64,000 nucleotides of DNA from Spiroplasma_E sp902809815 (GCF_964030925.1 NZ_OZ034992.1:1426001-1490000), one strand, 5' to 3'; positions 1-12,425 are shown, numbered from the stretch's first letter. Numbers and translations are program-made. The notes: generated by a model not told the origin, from the letters alone.

Positions 1-11
1 CTAATTCAGAG

Positions 12-1166
12 GACATATTCCGTAATTAAATTTAATTAATTGTCAATAAAATTGTTTTAAAACTATTTAGTGTTATTGAATATAGAAATAAATATTTTTT
101 GAAAAAATAGTTTAAAAAATGAGTTTACATTTTAAACAAAAAATTGTTAATAATATTTTTATATTAACTCGATAAAAATTTAAATTTTAAAAAAATATTT
201 TTAATATTTTTTTTATTTTAATGGTTTTATTTTATTAAAAATTTCACAAAGTAAGTTAAATCTTAAGTACATAAGTCTAAATTTAGATTTTCTACATTTA
301 TTTACTAAAATTTTGAATCTTTTCAATCAAGCAAAGACATGTTCAACTTTAATTCTAATTTTAGATACAATCTTATTGTATTTTCTTTCTTGTTTAGTTA
401 ATTTTTTATTTTTAGTTCTTTTAATTGGTATTATTGTATTTTTATAAATATTTTGTATACCTTGATATCCTAAATCACCAATAATTATTGTTTTTTCTGA
501 AAATTCAAGATTTGAATTTTTTAATATTTGAAAATCATGCACTTTACCATTATCAGCAAAAATATCAACAATTTTTTTATTAAAAAAATCATATACAATT
601 TGAAATTTTATAGAATACATTCAACTTTTACCAGAAAAATATTCTAACTGTAGTTTTTTTAGTTGGTCTTTCAATTTCAATCTCAGTTGAATCAATTAAA
701 TAAAATTGAAATTCATTTGAATTTTCTTGTTTTTTATCAATTTTTAATTTATATCTTTCTTTTAAAAATTGGTAATCTTTGTGGTTACTAAGTTTATTTT
801 CTACTCAAGTAATATTTCAAAAACAACTTGATGGGCTCATTTTAGATTTAATACTCATTTGAAAAAAAGTATAATATTCTTTTCAGTATAATAAGGTCAT
901 CATTAATCTTTCTTCTACTGAAAGTTTATTTTTTCGACCTTTATTTTTTTCTAATTTTTCTATTTCAATTAATTTTTCTAACATTTCATTAAAATGAAAA
1001 CGTTTTATACCAAAATATCTGTAAAATTCTTCATTTTTTAATTTTTTTAAATTTTCAAAAATCATTTTTATCAACACTTTTCTAAATTTATTGTTAATAA
1101 CAAAATTATAAAATAAATTTTAAAATTATTAATTGACTTTTAAAAAATTTAATTACGGAATATGTC
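12..1166 (-). mobile_element. IS-A copy 1, IS5-like insertion sequence
   Basis: Full-length element of 1,155 bp bounded by perfect inverted ends (GACATATTCCGTAATTAAAT and its complement). Nearly identical sequence recurs six more times in the window. It carries two overlapping transposase frames on the minus strand. It cuts the 3' end off the exported-protein gene on its right. I see no clean target duplication; the flanks are ...TTCAGAG and TAGAAT.... Confidence 0.95.
213..1077 (-). CDS. IS5-like transposase, two frames (IS-A copy 1)
   Basis: orfA (HTH region and first Asp) and orfB (second Asp and Glu) lie in different frames. In this copy the junction homopolymer is 7 A rather than 8, so a +1 or -2 shift, or transcript slippage, would be needed to fuse them. 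Otherwise as for the copy at 23200-24065. GTG start at 1077; an alternative ATG lies 12 nt further in. Confidence 0.8.
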
Positions 1167-1935
1167 TAGAATATGTATTACTTACATAATCATAAATTAA
1201 TACTTGATTATTATCATCTTTAATTACTCAAACTTCCCTATTGGTTTTAAAAAAATATTTTGCTGTTCACGATAATTTATTAATAGTAAAATCGGAATTA
1301 CTTATTAAAAGACTATAGTCTCCATTATCTAACTTAATAATAACTTCATCATCACGAATATAGTTAATTTCTTTTATTGTATGAAATAAAGAAACAAATT
1401 TTAATGGCATTAATTTTTGATCTTTTACTTCTCCAAGAGTAAGTATAGTGTGATTTAAAATTTTTGTTTCAATTAAAAATTTTGTATTACTAATTGCTGT
1501 TACCTTGCCATAAAGATTAAATTCTTTAAGTATTTCTATTTTTAATGAAGTTAAAACACCATTAGAAGTTAATAAATACAGGTTTTTGGTAGATTTTTCT
1601 GTTAAAATTCCGTAATTTCCTCCTTGACCATTAGTGAATTCAGTGAATCTTATATGATCAAGATTAGAAATTTCTTGAAACTTCTTATCTTTATCTAAAA
1701 ATCATAATTGATTTCCATTAATCACTAAACCAAGATTATTATTAAAAAAATAAAATTTACCTTTTTTATTCAAATTAATTAAAGAAATATCATCTTTATT
1801 TTGTTGAAGATTACATTTTAAATCTTGTAACTGATTAGCATTCGTACCTATATTATTAGTATTTAAAATACTACTTAAACTGCTAACAGTTGTTGCAAGT
1901 GTTAAAATACTTAATGTTTTTAATAATGCTTTCAT
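1167..1935 (-). pseudogene. exported or lipoprotein-like protein, 3' end cut by IS-A
   Basis: The ATG at 1935 follows a G-rich ribosome site (AAAGGGGG, about 9 nt upstream). The N-terminus (MKALLKTLSILTLATTVSSL) looks like a Spiroplasma secretion signal: Lys, hydrophobic core, small residues, no obvious lipobox Cys. The remaining 230 or so residues are hydrophilic with many short beta-type stretches and include a TGA-coded Trp. I recognise no family; a surface protein is an inference from the signal. The frame runs straight into IS-A copy 1 at 1166, so the C-terminus is lost or lies left of position 12. Confidence 0.7.
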
Positions 1936-1957
1936 GATGAAAACCCCCTTTTTCCCC

Positions 1958-1985
1958 ATTAACTTCTTAAATTTAAGAAGTTAAT
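1958..1985. repeat. 28-nt perfect palindrome in a 5' leader
   Basis: ATTAACTTCTTAAA followed by its exact complement, 14 nt per arm. It sits just upstream of the ribosome site of the exported-protein gene that starts at 1935. It could be an operator for a dimeric repressor or a leader hairpin; the sequence does not decide. The rest of 1986-2170 is AT-rich with nothing recognisable. Confidence 0.6.
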
Positions 1986-2171
1986 TACATTTTAATTTTC
2001 AAAAAAAATAAATGCAATAAAAAATTAATATTAAAGTATTCTAATCTATTTTCTAAAAAATATTTTTTATCAAAACCATTCTCCTTTTTAAAATCTTTAA
2101 TTTGACAAATTTTAAAATATGCTTATCAAATAACTTCTATTTACGATTAATTTATTTTCATAAAATTAATA

Positions 2172-2202
2172 AATCCATTACTTAAAACTAAAGTAATGGA
2201 TT
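2172..2202. terminator. hairpin terminator after the formate/nitrite transporter
   Basis: AATCCATTACTT pairs perfectly with AAGTAATGGATT around a 7-nt loop. It lies 28 nt beyond the stop codon of the transporter gene and has T-rich flanks on both sides, so it may work in both directions. Confidence 0.7.
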
Positions 2203-2229
2203 AATTTTTATATTAAACTAATAATATAT

Positions 2230-3057
2230 TTATAATGTTATTTTTGGTAATTCTTTTCTAAAGATTAAATAATACATACCAGGTAATAAAATACCACCAC
2301 CAATAAAATTACCAAATAAGGTTGGAAGTTGTACTTGATAACCAAATTGTAAAAAGTCATTAAATCCACTATGAATTCCATAAATATTAAACAAAGGTCC
2401 TAATCCTCAAACATAAGAATTTGCTACAACGTGAGAAAAACCAGATAAGGCAAAAACCATAATTACTAATCCTATTAATAAAAATTTAGCAGTAGATGAA
2501 CGAGTGGCATGAAAAATATAAACACTTCCTGCTACTAAAAAATTACATAATATACCACTAAAAAAGGCTTTTCATCAAGACATTACTAATTTATGATTAA
2601 AAATACTAACAGCATTATCCAAAAAAGCTTGATTATCAAAAAATCCTGCTCATCATGTAAATAATGAAAGAATAAAACAACCTATAAAATTACCAATTAA
2701 TACTACTAGTAAGTTAATTAACATTCTTGTTAACTTAACTTGTTTTTTTATTAATGGCATAAATATCATGGAATTAGAAGTAAAAAGTTCACCACCCATA
2801 AAGACAATCATAGTAATTGCTAAAGTAAAAATAAAACCAAATGTTAAATTTTTAATACCATTATCACTTAATCCTCTACTACCAAAAATAGCCGCAATAT
2901 AAGCAATACCAACAAAAAGTCCGGCCGCAATACCCATTAAAAAAGTTTTTAATAACGGACTTTGTGCTTTCTTTAATGCATACTTATAAACAGCAATATA
3001 AGTTTCAATACTTGTTAATGTTTCTTCATTATTCATATTTTCTACACTTGTATTCAC
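2230..3057 (-). CDS. formate/nitrite transporter family protein (FocA/NirC type)
   Basis: Protein of 275 aa with about six hydrophobic segments, the size expected for the pentameric FNT channels that move formate, nitrite or lactate-like anions. The N-terminal part has the family look (a KKAQSP stretch, then a glycine-rich first helix with GIAAGLFVGIAY), and later the GGELFTSN and GNFIGCF stretches match the conserved helix breaks. The start is GTG with GGAG at proper distance; the first ATG is 7 codons inside. It begins 20 bp after the ldh stop and is therefore probably co-transcribed with ldh, which fits export of a fermentation acid. The exact substrate is not visible from sequence. Confidence 0.85.
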
Positions 3058-3077
3058 GAATAAACTACTCCTATCTT

Positions 3078-4028
3078 TTATTTAATAGCAGCAAAAGCTG
3101 TTTCTAAAGTTTCTTTAATAATTGCACAAGATTTATCAAATGCCGTTTGCTCTTCTTTCGTTAATGGTAACTGAACTACTCTTTTTCAACCTTTTTCGTA
3201 AAGTATTGTTGGTACACCAATATAAAAACCTTGCTGTCCATATTCTCCTTGTAAATAAGCACCCGCTACTAAAACGTGATTTTGTCCTTCAAGGATATTT
3301 CTTACTAATAATGCCAATGCTGCACCAATACCATAAAAAGTTGCGCGTTTTAATTTAATAATTTTATAAGCTCTTTGTGCTACTTCTTTTCTTAATTCTT
3401 CTAAATCTTTTTCTTTAATTCTACCTTCAGTAATTTGTTGATAAATAGTTTTATTACCTACCGAAACCGAACTTCAAGGAATCATTGAAGAATCACCATG
3501 TTCACCAATTACATAAGCAGCAACTGACTTTGGATTAACTGCAATTTTTTCTCCAATTAAATATTGTAAACGTAAGGTATCTAAAATTGTACCAGAACCT
3601 AATACTTGATGATAATCAAATTGTGTAATTTTTTGATAAACAGTTGTCATTATATCAACAGGATTAGATGCAATAATAGTAACACCTTTAAATCCTGATT
3701 TTTTAATTTCTAAAGCAATGCTCTTCATAATTTTGGCATTATCTGCTACCATATTTAATCTTGTTTCACCATCTTTTTGTGGTCTTCCAGCAGTAATAAC
3801 AATAATATCAGCATCTTTACAATCACTGTAATTTCCAGCCTTAATCGAAATAAAAGGATGATCTAAAGCTGCTTGACAATCAGCAAAATCAATCGCATTA
3901 CCTTCAGCTATACCTTCAAAAGCATCAATTAATACATATTCTTGGGCTAAACCTTGATTAATGGCACTGTAAATAAAACTACTACCAACAGCTCCACATC
4001 CAACAAGGACAATTTTTCGTTTTGCCAT
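3078..4028 (-). CDS. ldh: L-lactate dehydrogenase
   Basis: 316 aa, normal length for LDH. It reduces pyruvate to lactate and regenerates NAD+ in the cytoplasm. The Rossmann nucleotide loop GCGAVGSS is at residues 12-19 and the catalytic histidine lies in GEHGDSS near residue 178. The GGAGGT ribosome site overlaps an in-frame ATG four codons upstream, so the second ATG (MAKRK) is chosen. Followed closely by the FNT transporter on the same strand. Confidence 0.95.
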
Positions 4029-4229
4029 ATTTACCTCCATATTTTTTGCATTTCATGTAACAGTACTTTATCCTCGGCACTATTTTAATAACTTACTTTT
4101 TAAAATAAAAGTTACAATGATATGTAATATTTTTATTATGCTTTTTATATAAGAATGTTAAAAAAATAAAAATCTAATTAACAAGGACAAAAATTTATTA
4201 CATTTTTATCTTACCACTATTTTAATAAA

Positions 4230-4269
4230 AAAATAAAACTTATTTTTTTATTAAAATAAGTTTTATTTT
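4230..4269. terminator. long bidirectional hairpin terminator after gapN
   Basis: Arms of 17 nt (AAAATAAAACTTATTTT and complement) around a 6-nt loop, with A runs on the left and T runs on the right. It begins within 10 nt of the gapN stop. The stretch 4029-4229 before the ldh gene otherwise holds only its promoter region. Confidence 0.75.
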
Positions 4270-4274
4270 TTCTT

Positions 4275-5714
4275 TTAAATTTTTGTTTTTCAATTAATAA
4301 CAATCCCTTTTGGTCTAGTAAAAGCAAGTAACGAAGGACGAATACCTTGTACACCAAGACCTGAATCCTTAACACCAACAAAAGAAAAGTGATCGGGACC
4401 ACGTTGTGACTGATCGTTAATATTAACACTTCCAACTTCTAATAATTTACCAATACTCATTGCACTATTAATATTAGTAGTAAAAACAGAAGCTTGTAAA
4501 CCATATTGTGAATCATTTGCAATATTAATTGCTTCTTTTACTTCATCAAAAATAATAATCGGCAACAATGGTGCAAAAGGTTCTTCTCATGCTAAATTCA
4601 TTTTTGTTGTTACGTCAGTAATAATAGTTGGTCACATTAAATTTTCTTTAAATTTATTACCAATTAAACAATTGGCTCCTTTATCTAAAGCATCTTTAAT
4701 TAATTTTTTAGCATTATCAACTGTTGGTTGATCAATAACAGGAGTAATATCACAATCATCTGTGGGCAAACCAACAGTTAATTTTTCAACTTTTTCTTTT
4801 AAAATTGGAATTAATTTGCTACTAATTGTTCTTTGTACTAACACTCTCTTAATAGCAGTACATCGTTGTCCTGAATAACTAAATGCACCTTTAATGATTT
4901 TGGTTGCTGTATCTTCAAGATCAGCATCATTAAGCACTATTGCTGGATCTTTACCTCCTAATTCTAAAATCAAATCAGCTTTTAAAGATTTCTGTGAAAT
5001 ACGATTACCAACAACAGCACTACCAGTAAAAGAAATAACATTAATTGCTTCATTTTCAACTAAACTATCACCAATTTCACTACCTTTACCACTTATAGCA
5101 TTAAAAACACCATTAGGAATGTTAGCTTCTTTGGCTAATTTAGCTAAGTGTAATCCCACCAATGATCCTTGTGTTGCGGGTTTAAAAACAACACTATTAC
5201 CGGTCACAAGTGCTGGAAATATTTTAGAGACTGATAAATTTATCGGATAATTAAAAGGAGAAATAGCAAGAACAATTCCTTTTGGTACGTATTCAAAAAT
5301 AGCTAATTTGTTCATACTTCCTCAACTATCACCTGTATAAGATTCAGGATGAAGACGTAATGCTTCTTGTAAAGTATATTCAATATATTCAACTGTTCTA
5401 TCAATTTCACTGCAAGCCGCTTTTGTGCCTTTAGCAATTTCATTGGTCATTAATTCAGCAAGTATTAATTTATCGCGAATAATTAATTGTTTTCAAGAAT
5501 TTAAAAAAGAAATTCTTTTTAAAATAGGCATTTGTTCTCAATTTTTTTGAGCAAATTTTGCAGATTCATATACTTTTTTAATTTCAACTTTAGTTAAGGC
5601 AGGAACTTGGCCTGCTATTTTATTAGTAGTGGGGTTAATAACTGATATTCAATTACCATTTTCATACAACTCACCATTAATTAGAGATTGATATTTAATA
5701 ATATTATTTGTCAT
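4275..5714 (-). CDS. gapN: NADP-dependent non-phosphorylating glyceraldehyde-3-phosphate dehydrogenase
   Basis: 479 aa member of the aldehyde dehydrogenase superfamily. GapN oxidises glyceraldehyde-3-phosphate directly to 3-phosphoglycerate and yields NADPH, an important NADPH source in organisms with little pentose-phosphate flux. Visible signatures: SPFNYP cofactor-pocket region, FTGSAVVG, catalytic Glu in LELGGKD and catalytic Cys in YSGQRCTA, each at the family position. The stop at 4275 is reached only if TGA at 4290 is read as Trp. AAGGAGG precedes the ATG. Assignment to GapN rather than another ALDH rests on length and overall resemblance to streptococcal GapN. Confidence 0.85.
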
Positions 5715-5746
5715 CTATACTTCCTCCTTAAATCACTACTATAATA

Positions 5747-5755
5747 ATTATAGCA
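5747..5755 (-). promoter_or_regulatory. extended -10 promoter of gapN
   Basis: On the minus strand the motif TGCTATAAT (TG-n-TATAAT) lies about 20 nt before the gapN ribosome site. No good -35 hexamer is visible, which is usual for extended -10 promoters. Confidence 0.55.
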
Positions 5756-5873
5756 TTGATATAAGTCCTATCCTATTCACTCTTAACTAAAATTATTATT
5801 TAAATTTATATTATGAAATTCAAAAAAACTAATTCTTTAAAAAAGTTCATAATTTTCAATAAAAAAGTTTATT

Positions 5874-8387
5874 TTAAATACCATTGTTGCTTTCTTTTGT
5901 ATTAAAATTTTCTGATATTGATGATATATCAGCATCAATAACATCAGTTTTTAAATCAATCACTAAATTATTACCACCAGCAATAATATCATCAGCAACT
6001 ACTTTGCCAGTTCCTTCATTTACCTTGCTAAGATTAATGTCACTTGCTTTAATCACTAATCATTTTTCTTTTTTCGTTAATATATTAATAAAAGATGTTG
6101 CTGGTGATAAGAAGGTTTTAATAATACTAATACTTTTACTTTTAGGAACTTTTATTACTTTATTACCTTTTGTTGTTCGTGAAGTTTGTTCAATAGTATT
6201 GAATAACATTCGTTTAATTGTTCCAACTGATGTTAACATTGCATAAATATCATTACTATTACCACAAGCCATTCCTACCACTTCATCTTCTTCAGAATTA
6301 ATTTTCAAAGCTTTAACACCTGTTGCGGTTTTAGTTAATAATGGAACTTTCGTTTCTAAATATTTTAAAGTCATACCCTTGCGAGTACTAATAACAATAA
6401 AATCATGACCGGTAGTACTATTAACACTAATAACACTATCGTTCTCTTTTAACTTAACATATTTGGCGGTTTTATTAAATCTAGTAGTTGCTAACTCTAA
6501 AAGTGGCATTCTTTTAATTAAACCATATCTAGTAGCGACTACTATATTTACATTTGACTGTTCAAAACTATTAACTTGCGCAACACTAATAATTTTTTCA
6601 TTTCCTTCAAGTTTACATAACGTATTAACATGAATACCATTATCTTTTCATTTATTTTCTTCTAATTTAAAAATTGGTATTAAAAAATAATTACCTTTAT
6701 TTGTAAAAAATAATAAATTATTAAAATTATTGAACATTGCTCCACCAATAATAACATCATTTGGCTTACGTCCAAAATCTTGATAATCAAGATTTTGTAA
6801 AAATACTTTACTACTTATTACCTTAATTCAACCATCATAACTAATACTAACAAATACATTTTCTTGTCGCAATGTTGCTTTTTCATCAATTATAATTTCA
6901 GAAATTTCACCTTGAATTTGTGATTTTCTTAATCCAGAAAAATGAGAATTAATTTGTTCTAACTCAGTAATAATAACTTGACGTAGTGAATTTTCATTAT
7001 TAAGAATTTCTTGTAAAACAATAATTTTACTTTCAATATCTGCTTTTTCTAAAACTAATGATTGAATATCAGTAGCAGTTAAACGATATAAACGCAATTG
7101 TACAATTGCTTCTGCTTGAATATCAGTAAAATTAAAAGCTGATATTAAATTTAATTTTGCTTGCATACGGTCAGTTGATGTTCTAATAATTTTAATTACT
7201 TTATCAACTTCACTTAATGCAATAACTAAACCATTAACAATCTCTAATCTTCGTTCTAATTGTGCTAAGTCATATTGTGAACGCTTAGTAACAACATCAA
7301 TTTGATGATTAATATAAAAATCTAACATATTAATTAAACTCATTTGTACTGGTTTTTTGTTAGCGATTGCTACTAAATTAAAGTTATAATAAATTTGTAA
7401 ATTGGTATTTTTAAATAAATAATTTAAAATTTCTTGCGGTTTACTATCTTCTACTAAATCAATAACTATTCGTAAACCAAAACGATCCGTTTCATCACGT
7501 ACTTCTTTAATACCATGAATTTTTGCTAATGTTTTAACATCATCAATTTTTTTAATCAAATCTTGTTTAATAACTTCAAATGGAATTTCGGTAATAATTA
7601 TTTGTGGAATTTCACCTTCATTATTAATATGAGTTTTAGCACGAATTGCAATTCGCCCTTTACCAGAACGATAAGCTTCTTTAATACCTTTAATACCTTT
7701 AATAATTCCTCCGGTTGGAAAGTCAGGACCCTTAATAACACGCATTAATTCGCTTAAATTACATTGTGGATTATTAATTCTCATGACAATTGCATTAATT
7801 ACTTCTTGTAAATTATGAGGTGGAATATTAGTTGCCATTCCAACAGCAATTCCAGAAGCACCATTTACTAATAAATTAGGAAAATAGGCAGGTAAAACTG
7901 TTGGTTCTGTTTCTGATTCATCAAAATTTTTAATTAAACTAACAGTATTTTTCTTAATATCCTTCAATAATAATTCTGAAATTAATGATAAACGTGCTTC
8001 TGTATATCGCATCGCAGCAGGATTATCACCATCAATTGAACCTTTATTACCATGCATTTGTACTAATGGTCATGCTACCTTTCACTCTTGTGCCATTCTA
8101 CACATCGCAGCATAAACCGCTGTATCACCATGAGGATGATATTTACCAATTACTTCTCCAACAACACGAGCTGCTTTTTTATATGCTTTATCATTGGTTA
8201 AACCCAAATCATTCATAGCATGCAAAATTCGACGTTGAACTGGTTTCAAACCATCACGGATATCGGGCAATGCTCGTTCTAAAATAATATATTTGGCATA
8301 TCGACCAAAACGTTCTGCAACAATATCATCAATAGGATAAGATAAAATTTGTTCATTATTTTGTTGAATCTCTTCTTTACTATTCAT
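5874..8387 (-). CDS. parC: DNA topoisomerase IV subunit A
   Basis: 837 aa. Breaks and rejoins DNA to decatenate daughter chromosomes, in complex with ParE. Visible: the quinolone-region core KYHPHGDTAVY, the catalytic tyrosine in AAMRYTEARLS, the GIAVGMATNIPPHN stretch, and a C-terminal half with repeated beta-propeller-like blades. Starts 20 bp after the parE stop with AAGGAG. The pairing with a ParE-type subunit upstream, away from any dnaA/oriC context, is why I call it ParC rather than GyrA. Several TGA Trp codons. The 159 bp between its stop and gapN hold only the gapN promoter. Confidence 0.88.
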
Positions 8388-8407
8388 AACTTATAAACTC
8401 CTTTTTC

Positions 8408-10330
8408 TTAATAATCACTAGCTTCAAAAGAAATATTTTCTTCAATTCATTTTCGTCTTTTTTCTGGTTTATCACCCATTAATATTTGAATTTCTGTTTC
8501 TGCTGATAGAGCATCCTCAATAGTAATTTTAATTAATTGACGGACATTTGGATCCATAGTTGTTTCTCATAATTGTTCAGCATTCATTTCTCCTAAACCT
8601 TTATAACGTTGCAGGTCATATTTACCTTTAATTGTTTCAACTTTATCTTTTAATTCTAACTCATTTCAAACATATACATGTTTCTCTTGTTCTTCTTCTT
8701 TAAAAGAAATTTTAAATAAAGGCGGTAATGCAATATAAATATTACCCGAAGTAATTAAATCTCGCATATAACGATAGAAAAAAGTTAGTAATAAAATTTG
8801 AATATGGGCACCATCAGTATCGGCATCAGTCATAATAATGACTTTATTATAATTACAATTTTCAATACTAAATTCGTTACCAACACCAGCACCAATCGCA
8901 TTAATAATCATACTAATTTCCTCATTATTAAAAAGATCAATTACTTTAGTTTTTTCGGCATTAATTACTTTTCCTTTTAACGGTAATATCGCTTGGAACT
9001 TACGATCACGACCTGACTTGGCACTGCCACCAGCGGAATCTCCTTCCACTAAAAATAATTCATTAATGTTAGGATTTTTACTTTGTGCAGGCACCAATTT
9101 ACCTACTAAAAATTTTTGCGTATCTTTACTTTTATTACGCAATGATTCGCGTTCTTTTCTTAAAGCATTACGAATATCACGAGCCTTAATGGCTTTATCA
9201 ATAATTTTTTTAGCAGCATCACTATTTTCGTGAAGTCAAAATGAAAATCTTTCATTAACAATATTATCAACAACAATTCTTGCTTCGGGAGTTCCTAATT
9301 TACCTTTTGTTTGACCTTCATATTGAATTAAATTTTCAGGAATACGCAACGAAACAATAGCAACCAAACCTTCTCGCAAATCATTACCTTCTAAATTTTT
9401 ATCTTTTGCTTTTAATAATTCTTGTTTTCTTGCATATTCATTAATAGCTTTCGTTAAACCACTTTTAAAACCAACTAAATGACTTCCACCATCAACAGTT
9501 TTAACATTATTGGCAAACCCTACTAACGTTTCACTATAATCTTCAGTATATTGTAATACAATTTCAACGTCAATATTATTTTGTTTACCTTTTAAACTAA
9601 CAATTGGTGATAAATTTTTTTTATCTTTATTTAAATATTGCATGAAAGCAACTAAGCCATTTTCATAATGAAAAGTTTCTTCAGTACCTGTCCTCTTATC
9701 AATTAATTGAATACTTAAATCATTAATTAAAAAAGCACTTTCACGTAAATGTTGTTCAAATAAATGAACATTTCAATCACAACCTAGAAAAACACAATGA
9801 AAATCAGGTAAAAATTGTACCCTAGTTCCTGTTTTATAAGTGCTACCAATCATTTTTAAACTTTGATCAATCTTACCACCATTTTTAAATTTAATTTCAT
9901 GAATTTTTTTATCACGATGAATAGTAACAATCATTCAATTACTTAAAGCATTTACTACTGAAGCACCAACACCATGTAAACCACCCGATGTTTTATAACT
10001 ATTAGTGTCAAATTTTCCACCAGCATGTAAAACCGTATAAATAACTTCGGGAGTACTTTTTTTTGAAGCATGCATACCAGTTGGAACACCACGACCATTG
10101 TCTTCAACAGTAACTGACTTATCAACATTAATAGTAACAACAATACTAGTACAAAAGCCAGCTAATGCTTCATCAATACCATTATCAACAATTTCTCAAA
10201 CTAGATGATGAAGACCACGATTATCAGTAGAACCAATATACATTCCAGGTCTTTTTCTAACTGCTTCTAGACCTTCTAAAATTTGAATTGATGATTCATT
10301 ATAAACACTGCTTTTTGGTTTATTTGCCAT
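8408..10330 (-). CDS. parE: DNA topoisomerase IV subunit B
   Basis: 640 aa ATPase subunit of topoisomerase IV. GHKL ATP site: DNGIDEALAG, DNGRGVPTG, and GGLHGVGASVVNALS. TOPRIM: LFLVEGDSAGGSAKSGRDRK and the DADTDGAHI metal site. The KFQAILPLKGKVIN version of the TOPRIM neighbourhood is the ParE form as I know it from Firmicutes. Start ATG has AAGGAG 8 nt upstream. First gene of the parE-parC pair. Confidence 0.9.
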
Positions 10331-10685
10331 GAAAAAAACTCCTTACTACAATTTATTTCATTTTCATTTTATCATATATTTATTTATTTAAAGATAATGT
10401 CGATAAAAGAACTAAATCAATTTTATAATTTAAAGTTAAAGGTTTCTATATAAAATTTAATATAATACATTTAAAATAAATATTTATCTAATAATTTTTA
10501 ATTATTAATAAAACAGTTATAAAATAAATATAAAAAAACTATTAACTTTTAATTAATTTAAAAGTTAATATTTGAATCATAAAAAAAATAAATATAATAA
10601 TCTTATAAAGATTATAGAATTTTATCGCTTATTTATTTTAATATTTACAAAGTAAATGGGTTTTTATTGTTAAAGGAGTAAAAAA
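10331..10685. other. intergenic region between parE and ankyrin gene
   Basis: No gene seen. Holds a 12-bp-arm hairpin at 10541-10569 (ATTAACTTTTAA and complement) and a TATAAT at 10593-10598 that could serve the ankyrin gene starting at 10686. The parE promoter must lie near 10340-10430 but is not clear. Confidence 0.5.
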
Positions 10686-11269
10686 ATGAATGACGATTTA
10701 AATGAAAAATTAATAAATAGTGCTTGAAATGGTGATTTAGATACAATTAATATTTTACTGACAAATAATGGTGCTGATGTTAATTATTTAACTATAAATA
10801 ATTTTAGCGCTTTAACACTAGCCGCCTGAAATGGACACTTAAATATCGTTAAAACTTTACTAGAAAATGGTGCTAATATCAATCATGCTAATATATTTGG
10901 TAATACTGCTTTATTATTAGCTGCTGAAAATAATCATATTGAAATAGTTAATACACTAATAGAAAATAACGCTAATATTAATCATGAAAATAATGGTAAT
11001 GAAACCGCTTTATTATTAGCTGCTAAAAATGGACACTTAAATATTGTTAATAGCTTAATAATGCAACATAATATTAATATTAATCATGAAAATATAGAAG
11101 GTTACACTGCTTTCAAGTGAGCCGCCAGAAACGGATATTTAGATATAGCTAATGTTATAATAGCGCATAATGCTAATGCTGATCATACAAATCAAATAAA
11201 TAATAATGCTTTAGTATGAAGCGCGCGAAATGGTTATCTAAATATAGTTAATAGTTTAATAGTACATAG
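10686..11269 (+). pseudogene. ankyrin-repeat protein, truncated by IS-A copy 2
   Basis: The ATG follows AAAGGAG. The 194 visible residues are almost wholly ankyrin repeats of about 33 aa, with recurrent motifs such as ALTLAAWNGHLNIVKTLLEN and TALLLAAENNHIEIVNTLI (six visible units). Ankyrin proteins mediate protein-protein contact and in symbionts often act on the host; no signal peptide is seen here. The frame is broken by IS-A; the sequence beyond the element belongs to a different, phage-like gene, so the ankyrin C-terminus is missing. Confidence 0.85.
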
Positions 11270-12425
11270 AACATATTCCGTAATTAAATTTAATTAATTG
11301 TCAATAAAATTGTTTTAAAACTATTTAGTGTTATTGAATATAGAAATAAATATTTTTTGAAAAAATAGTTTAAAAAATGAGTTTAAATTTTAAACAAAAA
11401 ATTGTTAATAATATTTTTATATTAACTCGATAAAAATTTAAATTTTAAAAAAATATTTTTAATATTTTTTTTATTTTAATGGTTTTATTTTATTAAAAAT
11501 TTCACAAAGTAAGTTAAATCTTAAGTACATAAGTCTAAATTTAGATTTTCTACATTTATTTACTAAAATTTTGAATCTTTTCAATCAAGCAAAGACATGT
11601 TCAACTTTAATTCTAATTTTAGATACAATCTTATTGTATTTTCTTTCTTGTTTAGTTAATTTTTTATTTTTAGTTCTTTTAATTGGTATTATTGTATTTT
11701 TATAAATATTTTGTATACCTTGATATCCTAAATCACCAATAATTATTGTTTTTTCTGAAAATTCAAGATTTGAATTTTTTAATATTTGAAAATCATGCAC
11801 TTTACCATTATCAGCAAAAATATCAACAATTTTTTTATTAAAAAAATCATATACAATTTGAAATTTTATAGAATACATTCAACTTTTACCAGAAAAATAT
11901 TCTAACTGTAGTTTTTTTAGTTGGTCTTTCAATTTCAATCTCAGTTGAATCAATTAAATAAAATTGAAATTCATTTGAATTTTCTTGTTTTTTATCAATT
12001 TTTAATTTATATCTTTCTTTTAAAAATTGGTAATCTTTGTGGTTACTAAGTTTATTTTCTACTCAAGTAATATTTCGAAAACAACTTGATGGGCTCATTT
12101 TAGATTTAATACTCATTTGAAAAAAAAGTATAATATTCTTTTCAGTATAATAAAGTCATCATTAATCTTTCTTCTACTGAAAGTTTATTTTTTCGACCTT
12201 TATTTTTTTCTAATTTTTCTATTTCAATTAATTTTTCTAACATTTCATTAAAATGAAAACGTTTTATACCAAAATATCTGTAAAATTCTTCATTTTTTAA
12301 TTTTTTTAAATTTTCAAAAATCATTTTTATCAACACTTTTCTAAATTTATTGTTAATAACAAAATTATAAAATAAATTTTAAAATTATTAATTGACTTTT
12401 AAAAAATTTAATTACGGAATATGTC
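11270..12425 (-). mobile_element. IS-A copy 2, IS5-like
   Basis: 1,156 bp, with the usual end on the right and a G-to-A change at the first base of the left end. No matching flanks: ankyrin gene on the left, phage-type gene on the right, so this copy marks a recombination or deletion joint. Confidence 0.93.
11471..12336 (-). pseudogene. IS5-like transposase, frameshifted (IS-A copy 2)
   Basis: Same protein as at 23200-24065, but with an extra base in the 7-nt homopolymer near 12127 in orfA (8 instead of 7), shifting the frame before the first catalytic Asp. The junction homopolymer is 7 A. Probably inactive in cis. Confidence 0.75.

Noticed and set aside
12..1166. TNA or 4-bp target duplications for all IS-A copies
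   Set aside because: Checked each flank; only copy 6 (CATT) is convincing, the rest do not match.
3122..3358. Plus-strand frame opposite ldh
   Set aside because: Lies wholly within an intact dehydrogenase on the other strand, has no ribosome site and no family look.
4894..5250. Plus-strand frame opposite gapN
   Set aside because: Shadow of the gapN reading frame.
5874..8387. In-frame TGA codons as stops or selenocysteine sites
   Set aside because: They occur at Trp positions in every core gene, so the mollicute code explains them.
8408..10330. gyrB/gyrA identity for the topoisomerase pair
   Set aside because: The TOPRIM surroundings look ParE-like and no dnaA/dnaN/oriC context is near; I keep ParE/ParC but note that a tree would settle it.
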